DNA of 57,653 nucleotides from Gracilibacillus oryzae (GTDB taxonomy: Bacteria; Bacillota; Bacilli; Bacillales; Amphibacillaceae), in NCBI RefSeq assembly GCF_009498735.1, contig NZ_ML762438.1, forward strand, positions 25,599 through 83,251, given 5' to 3'. The stretch's first letter is position 1. Each line of letters begins with the position of its first letter. Positions 37,292 through 45,283 of this stretch are shown one piece after another. The position numbers and the translations under genes were made by a program. Under the pieces are notes generated by a model. That model was given only the letters and a program-made list of their open reading frames with translations. It ran no database searches and had not been told where the DNA came from.

Positions 37292-37325
37292 TTGACAGTA
37301 ATGATATGGTTACTGTCGTTTTTCT
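37292..37325 (+). terminator. Terminator of the spoIIIA operon
   Basis: Stem GACAGTAA / TTACTGTC with a 7-nt loop, then GTTTTTC. Confidence 0.85.
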
Positions 37326-37427
37326 TTTCTAAAATGGTTGCAGTTTTAAAATTGTTTGCGTAAAATGTTAGAAGGAGTTATTAGTACCTGTTATTAAATG
37401 TTACTAAGGATGAAAGGGTGCACTGAG

Positions 37428-37916
37428 ATGTTATCAATCAAAGAATTGGAAACACTAATTGAAAAATTAGATAAATCATCAATTGATGAATTTACTTATG
37501 AAGCAAATGGAGCAAAACTAAAATTAAAAAAGAATAATACAATTGCAGAACCAGTTAGTAAAGAGGTTGTACATAAACCAATAGAAGTTCAACCACAGCA
37601 AGTGGTTCAGAAAGAAGAAACGGTGGAGCAAGTTCAGCAGGAAGTTTCTGTTCCTCAAACTGCTGTGAAAGACTATGATCATGAAATTAAATCTCCGATG
37701 GTTGGAACTTTTTATAGTTCACCGTCTCCGGATCAGCCGGTATTTGTTCAGACTGGTGATACTGTAAGCGGAGATACAATTGTATGTATTGTGGAAGCAA
37801 TGAAATTATTTAATGAAATTGAAGCAGATGTAAATGGTACAATAACAGAAATTCTAGTTGAAAATGGTGAACTCGTAGAATACGGTCAACCACTATTTCG
37901 TATTAAGACAGTATAA
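37428..37916 (+). CDS. accB: Acetyl-CoA carboxylase biotin carboxyl carrier protein
   Basis: 162 residues. A helical N-terminal part, a Gln/Val-rich linker (about 50-85), and a biotinyl domain with the biotin lysine in [13 protein letters not shown] carries CO2 from AccC to the carboxyltransferase for malonyl-CoA synthesis. ATG 37428 is 7 nt after AAAGGGTG; upstream in-frame ATGs lack a site. Twelve bases separate it from accC. Confidence 0.96.
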   Translation: MLSIKELETLIEKLDKSSIDEFTYEANGAKLKLKKNNTIAEPVSKEVVHKPIEVQPQQVVQKEETVEQVQQEVSVPQTAVKDYDHEIKSPMVGTFYSSPSPDQPVFVQTGDTVSGDTIVCIVEAMKLFNEIEADVNGTITEILVENGELVEYGQPLFRIKTV

Positions 37917-37928
37917 GGGGATGAAACT

Positions 37929-39287
37929 GTGATTAAGAAACTCTTAATTGCGAATCGAGGAGAGATTGCTGTAAGAATCATTCGCACATGTAAAGAAATG
38001 GGGATCGAAACGGTTGCTGTTTATTCGGAAGCTGATCGTGAAGCTTTACACGTTAAAATGGCAGATGAGGCATACTGTATCGGTCCAAAATTAAGCAGTG
38101 AAAGCTATTTGAATTTTACTAACATTATGAGTGTAGCTACATTAACTGACTCAGATGCTATACATCCAGGATATGGGTTTTTGTCTGAAAATGCAGACTT
38201 TGCAGATATATGCCAAGCTTGTAATGTTACGTTTGTCGGTCCAAGTTCTTTTGCTATCCAGAAGATGGGTACGAAAGATGTTGCCAGAGAAACAATGAAA
38301 GCAGCAGGCGTTCCAGTTGTTCCAGGTTCAAACGGAATTATAGAATCTGAAGAACAAGGATTAGAAGTTGCGAACCAAATTGGTTTTCCTGTAATTATTA
38401 AGGCAACTGCTGGCGGCGGCGGGAAAGGAATCCGTGTGGCCCGCAATGAAGAAGAATTAACAAAAGGAATTCGTGTTACCCAAAACGAAGCGGAAAAAGC
38501 TTTTGGTAACCCAGGTGTTTATTTAGAGAAATATATTGAAGATTTTCGTCATGTTGAGATTCAGGTCTTAGCAGATAACCATGGGAATGCTATTCATTTA
38601 GGAGAGCGTGATTGTACTGTACAAAGGCGTCTTCAGAAATTAATAGAAGAAACTCCTTCGCCAGCTATCGATGAGAAGATGCGTAAGAAAATGGGAGATG
38701 CTGCAGTAAAAGCGGCCAAAGCTGTAAATTATTCTGGAGCTGGAACGATTGAATTTATTTTTGATAATAAAGAAAATAAATTTTACTTTATGGAAATGAA
38801 TACAAGAATTCAAGTAGAGCATCCTGTTACAGAGATGGTCACTGGCGTTGATTTGATTCGTGAACAGATTAATATTGCAAACAATGAACCTTTATCTTAT
38901 AAACAAGAGGATATTACTTTTGAAGGCTGGGCGATTGAATGTCGTATCAATGCAGAGAATCCGGAAAGAGATTTTATGCCATCCCCTGGAGAAATCACGA
39001 TGTATTTAGCCCCAGGCGGTTATGGTGTACGTGTAGATTCTGCTGCCTACCCTGGATATCAAATTCCGCCTTATTATGACTCTATGATTGCAAAACTTAT
39101 ATCATATGGCAAAACACGAAAAGAAGCCGTAGACAAAATGAAACGGGCATTAGATGAGTTTGTTATCGAAGGTGTTTACACAACGATACCTTTCCATCGA
39201 AAAATGATGGTCCATCCTGTTTTTGTTGAAGGTGATTTTAATACAAGGTTTTTAGAAAAGTATAGTATAATGAAGGATGAGGAGTAA
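37929..39287 (+). CDS. accC: Acetyl-CoA carboxylase biotin carboxylase subunit
   Basis: 452 residues with the ATP-grasp fold: LIANRGEIAVRIIRTCKEMG start, glycine loop TAGGGGKGIR, EKYIEDFRHVEIQ, the catalytic MEMNTRIQVEHPVTE, and the C-terminal INAENPERDFMPSPG. It carboxylates the biotin on AccB with bicarbonate and ATP. The start is GTG 37929, with AAGGGGATG before it. In an operon with accB and probably yqhY. Confidence 0.98.
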   Translation: MIKKLLIANRGEIAVRIIRTCKEMGIETVAVYSEADREALHVKMADEAYCIGPKLSSESYLNFTNIMSVATLTDSDAIHPGYGFLSENADFADICQACNVTFVGPSSFAIQKMGTKDVARETMKAAGVPVVPGSNGIIESEEQGLEVANQIGFPVIIKATAGGGGKGIRVARNEEELTKGIRVTQNEAEKAFGNPGVYLEKYIEDFRHVEIQVLADNHGNAIHLGERDCTVQRRLQKLIEETPSPAIDEKMRKKMGDAAVKAAKAVNYSGAGTIEFIFDNKENKFYFMEMNTRIQVEHPVTEMVTGVDLIREQINIANNEPLSYKQEDITFEGWAIECRINAENPERDFMPSPGEITMYLAPGGYGVRVDSAAYPGYQIPPYYDSMIAKLISYGKTRKEAVDKMKRALDEFVIEGVYTTIPFHRKMMVHPVFVEGDFNTRFLEKYSIMKDEE

Positions 39288-39320
39288 GGACTTCCGTATA
39301 TTTTGAATAGGAGGGAAATT

Positions 39321-39716
39321 ATGACGAATGCTAATTTGCTGCATGTAGGAGAACCTTCCCAACTTGGTAAAGTAGAAATTGCACCAGATGTCCTTGAAGT
39401 AATTGCAGGAATTGCTACAACAGAAGTAAAAGGTGTATCAAGTATGCGTGGCAATTTTGCATCAGGGGTCGCAGAGAAATTAGGCAAGAAAGCACATGGT
39501 AAAGGAATTAAAGTGGATTTAACAGATAGTGGTGTGGCAATAGATGTTCATACAGTAGTTGACTATGGGTATTCTATTCCAAAAGTGGCAGAAAATATCC
39601 AGATCAACATAAGACAGACGATTGAAAATATGACGGCAATTAACATTAAGGAAATTAACATTCATGTTGTTGGCGTTCAAATGGAAAATCAGGAATTCCC
39701 AGAAAGTGAAGAATAG
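39321..39716 (+). CDS. yqhY: Asp23/Gls24 family protein YqhY
   Basis: 131 residues of the Asp23 family: LGKVEIAPDVLEVIAGIATTEVKGV, GVKVD-type strand (here GIKVDLTDSGVAIDVH) and NIQINIRQTIENMTA. In B. subtilis YqhY modulates acetyl-CoA carboxylase and is conserved beside accBC, as here. ATG 39321 follows TAGGAGGGAAATT. Confidence 0.93.
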   Translation: MTNANLLHVGEPSQLGKVEIAPDVLEVIAGIATTEVKGVSSMRGNFASGVAEKLGKKAHGKGIKVDLTDSGVAIDVHTVVDYGYSIPKVAENIQINIRQTIENMTAINIKEINIHVVGVQMENQEFPESEE

Positions 39717-39722
39717 GAAAGG

Positions 39723-39755
39723 AGCCCACAATATATATAATTGTGGGCTTTATTT
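39723..39755 (+). terminator. Terminator of the accBC-yqhY operon
   Basis: Stem AGCCCACAATTAT-type: AGCCCACAAT pairs with ATTGTGGGCT around an AT-rich loop, then TTATTT. Confidence 0.85.
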
Positions 39756-39865
39756 CGCCTTTTGAAAAACGTGTTATAACTCAATGGACAGCAGAACGTC
39801 CTGTCTTAAAAATGATTAAAAAATGATTATTTGATAAACGATTTATCTTATAGGTTATAGTGCGA

Positions 39866-39997
39866 GTTCAAAAAGTCGGCAAGAAGGTCGAGGCAATGCA
39901 AGTGAGGAGCATTGGAACGTAGGTTTTGAATAAGTGAGAAGCGGACTAGCAAACCATCAAAGAGAATCTCCGCTTATCATTTGGTGACTTTTTGAAT
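39866..39997 (+). repeat. Structured interspersed repeat, copy 4
   Basis: 132 bp, from GTTCAAAAAGTCGGC to GGTGACTTTTTGAAT, so it keeps the best-matched termini of the family. It has lost about 10 bp of the left arm seen in copy 2. The first internal hairpin differs in sequence (GCAATGC / GCATTG) yet still pairs. It sits between the yqhY terminator and the nusB promoter region. Confidence 0.88.
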
Positions 39998-40090
39998 ATC
40001 CTCTTATACTCATTTGTAATCAAATTCATAACATGATATCATTTGTTAATGAAATAAATCATGAATTTGATCGTGATAAGGAGTAGAACA

Positions 40091-40468
40091 ATGAAACGAC
40101 GAACTGCACGAGAAAAAGCATTACAAATCCTTTTCCCGCTGGATCGTGAAGAGTATAATGTGAATGAAGCGATGAATTATTTAATTAGTGACGAAGAACA
40201 AGACTCATTTTTAATTAACTTAGTTAATGGAGTTGTTCAAAACAAAGAAGAAATTGATGAAAAAATCTCCGCAAATCTTCAGAAATGGTCACTGAATCGA
40301 TTGGCAACAGTCGAACGTACTTTACTGAGAATTGCAACATATGAGCTTTTTTATGCTCAAGATGCACCATCGAGTGTTGTCATTAATGAAGCAATCGAAA
40401 TTGCTCATATATTTGGTGATGATAAATCAGGTAAATTTATTAATGGTGTGTTATCAAAAATGTTATAA
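40091..40468 (+). CDS. nusB: Transcription antitermination factor NusB
   Basis: 125 residues, all-helical. RRTAREKALQILFPLD and the C-terminal APSSVVINEAIEIAHIFGDD with KFINGVLS identify NusB, which with NusE binds boxA RNA in rRNA operons. ATAAGGAGTAG stands before ATG 40091. First gene of the nusB-folD-xse-ispA block. Confidence 0.96.
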   Translation: MKRRTAREKALQILFPLDREEYNVNEAMNYLISDEEQDSFLINLVNGVVQNKEEIDEKISANLQKWSLNRLATVERTLLRIATYELFYAQDAPSSVVINEAIEIAHIFGDDKSGKFINGVLSKML

Positions 40469-40485
40469 TACAGGGGGAATATACA

Positions 40486-41349
40486 ATGACAGCAGAAGTT
40501 ATTTATGGAAGTGAATTAGCGCAGTCAATGAGAGATAACATGAAGGAAGAAGTCCAACAATTAAAGACAGAAGGAATTGTGCCTGGGCTAACGGTTATTT
40601 TAATTGGAGAGGATCCTGCTTCAAAATCATATGTACTTGGAAAACAGCGTGCATCTGAATATGTAGGGGTTGACTCTGACTTAATTACATTGCCGGAGTC
40701 AACAACGGAAACAGAATTGTTGACATTAATTCATGAACTGAATAATAAAGAGTCTGTTCATGGTATTTTAGTGCAATTGCCACTTCCTAAACATATTAAT
40801 GAACAAAAAGTGATTGAAACAATCTCACCAGAAAAAGATGTGGATGGTTTTCATCCGGTTAATATCGGAAGAATGATGACAGGGAAAGATACGTTTTTCC
40901 CGTGTACACCTTTCGGGATCATTCAAATGCTGAAATCAAAAGATATTAAAATTGAAGGGAAACATGCTGTAATTATCGGCAGAAGTAATATTGTTGGTAA
41001 ACCTGTGGGGCAATTACTGTTAAATGAAAATGCAACGGTGACATACTGCCATTCCAGAACCAAAGACATGGACCAATTTATATCACAAGCAGATATTCTG
41101 ATTGTAGCGGTTGGAATAGAACATTTTATAAAAGGTGACAATATTAAAGATGGCGCAATTGTAATTGATGTTGGTGTGAATCGCACGAAAGAAGGTACGC
41201 TAACCGGAGATGTCGAATTTGACAGTGCAAAAGAAAAGGCAAGTTTCATTACGCCGGTTCCTAAAGGTGTTGGACCAATGACCATTACAATGTTATTACA
41301 TAATACAATTAAGTCAGCCAAAATTCACCATGGGGTTTATAACCGTTAA
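40486..41349 (+). CDS. folD: Bifunctional methylenetetrahydrofolate dehydrogenase/cyclohydrolase
   Basis: 287 residues. Folate site VGEDPASKSYVLGKQ-type (IGEDPASKSYVLGK with the catalytic lysine), LVQLPLPKH, PEKDVDGFHPVNIGR, and the Rossmann part IIGRSNIVGKPV and PVPKGVGPMTITMLL. It interconverts 5,10-methylene-, methenyl- and 10-formyl-THF using NADP. GGGGGAAT precedes ATG 40486. A terminator-like stem follows. Confidence 0.98.
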   Translation: MTAEVIYGSELAQSMRDNMKEEVQQLKTEGIVPGLTVILIGEDPASKSYVLGKQRASEYVGVDSDLITLPESTTETELLTLIHELNNKESVHGILVQLPLPKHINEQKVIETISPEKDVDGFHPVNIGRMMTGKDTFFPCTPFGIIQMLKSKDIKIEGKHAVIIGRSNIVGKPVGQLLLNENATVTYCHSRTKDMDQFISQADILIVAVGIEHFIKGDNIKDGAIVIDVGVNRTKEGTLTGDVEFDSAKEKASFITPVPKGVGPMTITMLLHNTIKSAKIHHGVYNR

Positions 41350-41375
41350 TATTATTTGAATGTGGTTTCACACAT

Positions 41376-41410
41376 AAGGTCATTGCAGATATTGCTAATG
41401 GCCTTTTCTA
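41376..41410 (+). terminator. Terminator-like stem between folD and xseA
   Basis: Stem AAGGTCATT / AATGGCCTT (one G-T pair) with TTTTC after it. Confidence 0.7.
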
Positions 41411-41446
41411 ATAAAAATGACTAAGTACTAGAAATGAGTGTCAGGG

Positions 41447-42799
41447 ATGGAAGATAAATACCTTTCAGTTACTGCTTTAACAAAATATATTAAGAAAAAA
41501 TTTGATGTGGACAACCATTTAAGTAATGTCTGGTTAAGAGGGGAAATCTCTAACTTTAAGCACCACAGCAGAGGCCATATGTATCTGACAATAAAAGATG
41601 ACAATGCAAGTATTCGAGCAGTAATGTTCTCTCGCCAGAACATAAAGATGGATTTCCAGCCCGAAAATGGTATGAAAGTATTAGTACAAGGGAATGTAAG
41701 TGTTTTTGAATCAACTGGCCAATATCAACTATACATTCAGGAAATGCAGCCAGACGGAATAGGGGCCTTACATTTAGCATTTGAACAGTTGAAAGAGAAA
41801 CTGACAAAAGAGGGCTTATTTGAACAAGAGTACAAAAAAGATGTGCCTGCATATCCAAACAGAATTGCTGTCTTAACATCACCTACTGGAGCAGCTGTCC
41901 GAGATATTTTAACTACTCTGGAAAGAAGATATCCGCTAGTTAATGTCCTGGTTGTCCCTATTCTTGTTCAAGGTAAATATGCAAAAGAATCGATTTCTGA
42001 AGCAATCAAGAAAACGAACGCCTTATCAGATATTGATGTTATTATTCTTGGTCGTGGTGGTGGATCAATTGAAGAATTATGGGCATTTAATGAGGAAATT
42101 GTTGCTCGCTCGATATTTGATTCAACTATACCGATAATATCCGCAGTTGGCCATGAAACAGATTTCACTATCAGTGATTTTGTTGCAGATATCCGTGCAG
42201 CAACTCCAACAGCAGCTGCTGAAATTGCTGTGCCATCAAAAAAAGATCTTTTGGAGTATACCAGGCAGTTAAACCGGATGTTAACAACTACCGTGAACAA
42301 ACATATTCATCACAAGAAACAAAGCCTGCAGCATCTGCAGGAATCTTATGCGTTTAAATACCCGAAGCGTTTCATTGCAGAGAAAGAACAATTATTAGAC
42401 CGGTTAATTGAAAGAAAGCAGTTGTCTATAAGCCGTTTTGCAAAAGACAAGCACGATAAATGGAGCTACCTCGACAAACGGTTAGCTTACAATAATCCTG
42501 AGCGAATCATTCAGATTAAAGAAGAGAAATTAAGAAGTCTAAGCAATCAATTAAAGGTAAATGGAAAACAAACATTAGAGAGAAATAAAGCGAAATTCAG
42601 CCACCAATTGTCTCAACTGGAGTTGCTCAATCCAATGAATATTATGTTGAGAGGATATTCCATCTCATATAATGAGCAAAATCAATTGATTACAGAAACA
42701 AAGCAATTGAACGTTGGCGATAACTTTCATGTCCAAGTAGCGGATGGGAAAATATTTGCGGAAGTAACAGATTTGGAGGGGAAAAATGATGGCGACTGA
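41447..42799 (+). CDS. xseA: Exodeoxyribonuclease VII large subunit
   Basis: About 450 residues: OB-fold N-terminus (VWLRGEISNFKHHSRGHMYLT), catalytic region with LTSPTGAAVRDILTTLERRYP, GRGGGSIEELWAFNEE and SAVGHETDFTISDFVADIRA (each split by normal spacers), and a long coiled-coil C-terminus for XseB binding. It degrades single-stranded DNA. ATG 41447 gives the family start; GTG 41438 is an alternative. It overlaps xseB by 11 bp. Confidence 0.96.
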   Translation: MEDKYLSVTALTKYIKKKFDVDNHLSNVWLRGEISNFKHHSRGHMYLTIKDDNASIRAVMFSRQNIKMDFQPENGMKVLVQGNVSVFESTGQYQLYIQEMQPDGIGALHLAFEQLKEKLTKEGLFEQEYKKDVPAYPNRIAVLTSPTGAAVRDILTTLERRYPLVNVLVVPILVQGKYAKESISEAIKKTNALSDIDVIILGRGGGSIEELWAFNEEIVARSIFDSTIPIISAVGHETDFTISDFVADIRAATPTAAAEIAVPSKKDLLEYTRQLNRMLTTTVNKHIHHKKQSLQHLQESYAFKYPKRFIAEKEQLLDRLIERKQLSISRFAKDKHDKWSYLDKRLAYNNPERIIQIKEEKLRSLSNQLKVNGKQTLERNKAKFSHQLSQLELLNPMNIMLRGYSISYNEQNQLITETKQLNVGDNFHVQVADGKIFAEVTDLEGKNDGD

Positions 42800-43022
42800 T
42801 CAACCAATATCATTTGAAGAAGCACTAAAGCAGTTAGAAGAAATAGTGAATAAAATGGAGGCAGGCGATATTCCATTGGAGAAAGCAATGGAATATTATG
42901 CAGAAGGATCGAAACTGTCAAAAATTTGTCATGAAAAACTGGTGCAAGCTGATAAACAATTAAGAGAGATAATGGATGATAATGGTGAGTTATCGTTATT
43001 TACGATACAGGAGGAAAATTAG
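42789..43022 (+). CDS. xseB: Exodeoxyribonuclease VII small subunit
   Basis: 77 residues, a helical hairpin: SFEEALKQLEEIVNKMEAG and IPLEKAMEYYAEGSKL are the family marks. Two adjacent ATGs (42786 and 42789) are possible; the second has the better distance from GGAGGGG. Confidence 0.95.
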   Translation: MATDQPISFEEALKQLEEIVNKMEAGDIPLEKAMEYYAEGSKLSKICHEKLVQADKQLREIMDDNGELSLFTIQEEN

Positions 43023-43907
43023 GTGGAAGCAAACTTAGCAAGCTATATTCAGGAAGAACGCAGTAAACTTAATCAGTTATTATCCAGGTATTTAAATCAT
43101 CTTTCCACACCTGAAATACTGGGCCAATCAACAAAGTACTCCATCGAAGCAGGTGGCAAAAGATTACGGCCAATATTGATGAAACTGACTTGTGAAGGAT
43201 TAAATGGAGATCCTGAAAGGGTATATCCTGCAGCAATGGCTCTCGAGATGATTCATACATACTCACTTATTCATGATGACCTTCCTGCAATGGATAATGA
43301 TACATATCGGCGAGGCATGTTAACAAACCATAAAAAATTTGATGAAGCTACCGCAATTCTGGCAGGTGACGGGTTACTAACAAACAGTTTTCAATTAATT
43401 ACGGAGACAGATTATTATACCGACAGTGAAAAAGTTTTTATTATAAAGAAATTAGCAGAAGCAAGTGGGCTTGAAGGAATGGTTGCTGGACAAGTAATGG
43501 ATATGCAAGCAGAAAAAGAACTGACAACCGTTGAACAGTTAGAAAATATTCATCGTTTGAAAACAGGCAAGCTTTTAACATTTTCCGTAGTAACAGGGGC
43601 ATTTTTAGCGAACGCAAAACAAGAAATACTAGAAATGATGGAGCAATTCGGCACAACAATCGGGTTAATATTTCAAATTCAAGATGATATACTTGATGTC
43701 ATTGGGGATCAGGAAATTATGGGAAAAGCCTCTGGAAGTGATGAAGGCAATCAAAAATCAACTTATCCTTCCTTATTAGGTCTGGAAGGGGCTATAGAGC
43801 ATAAAAATCGATATGTAATGCAGGCAAAACATTTATTACATGAGATGAAATTAGACCAATCGTTATTGGAACAGCTTGTCGACTATTTAAGCAATCGTGA
43901 CCAATAA
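43023..43907 (+). CDS. ispA: Farnesyl diphosphate synthase (geranyltranstransferase)
   Basis: 294 residues of the trans-prenyl synthase family. First aspartate-rich motif HDDLPAMDND, second QDDILDVIGD, and GGKRLRPILM near the start. It builds farnesyl diphosphate from IPP and DMAPP, the pathway that Dxs starts. The start is GTG 43023, after CAGGAGGAAAA. The OLE RNA promoter begins only three bases past its stop codon. Confidence 0.97.
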   Translation: MEANLASYIQEERSKLNQLLSRYLNHLSTPEILGQSTKYSIEAGGKRLRPILMKLTCEGLNGDPERVYPAAMALEMIHTYSLIHDDLPAMDNDTYRRGMLTNHKKFDEATAILAGDGLLTNSFQLITETDYYTDSEKVFIIKKLAEASGLEGMVAGQVMDMQAEKELTTVEQLENIHRLKTGKLLTFSVVTGAFLANAKQEILEMMEQFGTTIGLIFQIQDDILDVIGDQEIMGKASGSDEGNQKSTYPSLLGLEGAIEHKNRYVMQAKHLLHEMKLDQSLLEQLVDYLSNRDQ

Positions 43908-43909
43908 TA

Positions 43910-43938
43910 TTGAGAAAAGATATAATTGATGGTATAAT
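43910..43938 (+). promoter_or_regulatory. Sigma-A promoter of OLE RNA
   Basis: TTGAGA (43910-43915), exactly 17 bp, TATAAT (43933-43938). The -10 box is perfect and the predicted start (about 43945) falls a few bases before the first paired base of OLE RNA. Confidence 0.7.
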
Positions 43939-43950
43939 GTATATACTAAA

Positions 43951-44560
43951 GTGGAATGGTGCAGTATCCTAGTCAATCCTCCATTTCTGAAGGCAGGCCT
44001 AAAAATCTGCCAAAGGGCACATCGATGAAGTTCCTTGTGTTGGCTTGAGGCGCCCAGCCTTGGGTCAATGCTGGGAGTTAAGGTTAAAGGGCGATCCACA
44101 AAGGCATGTGGGCGTAGACCCTTTTTCCGCGGAGGCCCATCTCTGTTTTTGTCGCTTAGCCGAGGGACGAGAATGGAATGGGGTATGAACCTACTTAAAT
44201 AAGGACGGGATTCTTATTAGTAGCGTAGCCTGCCTTGAGTGGTGCGAAGGGGATTACAGGCAATAAAGTGTCTTTATTAGGTGGCCACTAATGAGGACAT
44301 GTTTTTCTGTATGAAATTCGTACTGCAAAAGAGGCTAGGAAATGGTTAAGGATTGTTGAGGAAATCTCCTAGGCTGTTCTGTTCTAAGACATTGATGAGG
44401 GATTATAGTGCGGACTAAGTGGTAATCCAGTCTAGCTGTCGGTGACGGCGCTAAGACAGGTTTAAAGGGGAACCGCCAGAATGGCAACATTCGGTACTTG
44501 TCTGGGAAAACCTACTGGACCTAAGCCGTAGTCTTTACTTCTTCAATGACCAGTCCACAC
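43951..44560 (+). ncRNA. ole: OLE RNA (ornate, large, extremophilic)
   Basis: A protein-free, GC-richer block of about 610 nt, the size known for OLE RNA, lying between ispA and the oapA homologue, the same setting as in Bacillus halodurans. The ends pair: GTGGAATGGT (43951-43960) with ACCAGTCCAC (44549-44558), nine pairs with one A/G mismatch. Inner hairpins are visible, such as GGCAGGC/GTCTGCC-type pairing near 44000 and CCCAGC with GCTGGG near 44060. OLE RNA binds OapA in the membrane; loss causes sensitivity to cold, short-chain alcohol and magnesium in B. halodurans. The call rests on length, synteny and recognition of the sequence; no covariance search was run. Confidence 0.93.
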
Positions 44561-44626
44561 TATTTATCATATTATAGCTGTATTAATATAAAGGGTAAAA
44601 GATGAATACATAAATGAGGTAAATTC

Positions 44627-45202
44627 ATGAATAAGACTCAATTGAAAAAGTCAATAAAATTTAGTTTAAGTATTGCCGTTATCACATTCGTGCTAGCGGC
44701 TATTTTTTCAATCGTCTCTTCATCCGTGCTAGGTGGAGTTTTGTCCATCATCGGGTTATTGATCGTATTTATTATTGTGCTGATTGGTGTATTTTTTGAT
44801 ATGCTTGGTATTGCTGCTACTGCTGCAGATGAAGTTCCTTTCCATGCAATGGCAGCTGAGAGAGTAAACGGGGCCAAACAAGCAATTATTATTGTAAGAA
44901 ATGCAGACAGGTTCGCAAGCTTTTGTAATGATGTGATAGGTGATATTTCCGGTATTATCAGTGGAACAGCATCAGCCATTGTAATCTTGCAAATTGCAAA
45001 TAACTTCGGGTATAGTGAAGGTACAACTTTACATTTAACTTTATCCGTTTTCCTGACTAGTTTAGTTGCTGCATTGACTGTTGGAGGTAAGGCCTTAGGA
45101 AAGTATCTGGCAATACATGCATCAACTAAAATTATATTTTCTGTCGGTAAAATAATTGCATTTTTAGAAGATAAGCTTAAAATAAAAATACTATCTAAAT
45201 AA
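44627..45202 (+). CDS. oapA: OLE-associated membrane protein OapA
   Basis: 191 residues with about four membrane helices (about 14-35, 36-60, 105-125, 134-152). A conserved loop reads DMLGIAATAADEVPFHAMAAERVNGA-like (DMLGIAATAADEVPFHAM, residues about 58-75), then NADRFASFCNDVIGDISG. The PFHAMA and NDVIGDISGIISG segments are those I associate with OapA of B. halodurans. OapA binds OLE RNA and brings it to the membrane. TGAGGTAAATT precedes ATG 44627, 66 bp after the RNA, so the two are probably co-transcribed. Function depends on its RNA partner; magnesium homeostasis is implicated. Confidence 0.92.
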   Translation: MNKTQLKKSIKFSLSIAVITFVLAAIFSIVSSSVLGGVLSIIGLLIVFIIVLIGVFFDMLGIAATAADEVPFHAMAAERVNGAKQAIIIVRNADRFASFCNDVIGDISGIISGTASAIVILQIANNFGYSEGTTLHLTLSVFLTSLVAALTVGGKALGKYLAIHASTKIIFSVGKIIAFLEDKLKIKILSK

Positions 45203-45283
45203 ATATGTTATTTGCGTTTATGGATGGGTAAATGTTAAACATAGAGAAGACTATAAATGAATGAAGCAGGGAGGGCACCGATT

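Noticed and set aside
43887-44099. Minus-strand frame in the OLE region
   Set aside because: Lies antisense to a structured RNA with no ribosome-binding site or protein-like composition.
43951-44560. Other large RNAs (RNase P, tmRNA, 6S) for this block
   Set aside because: None of their conserved cores is seen; length, synteny and the oapA neighbour fit OLE.
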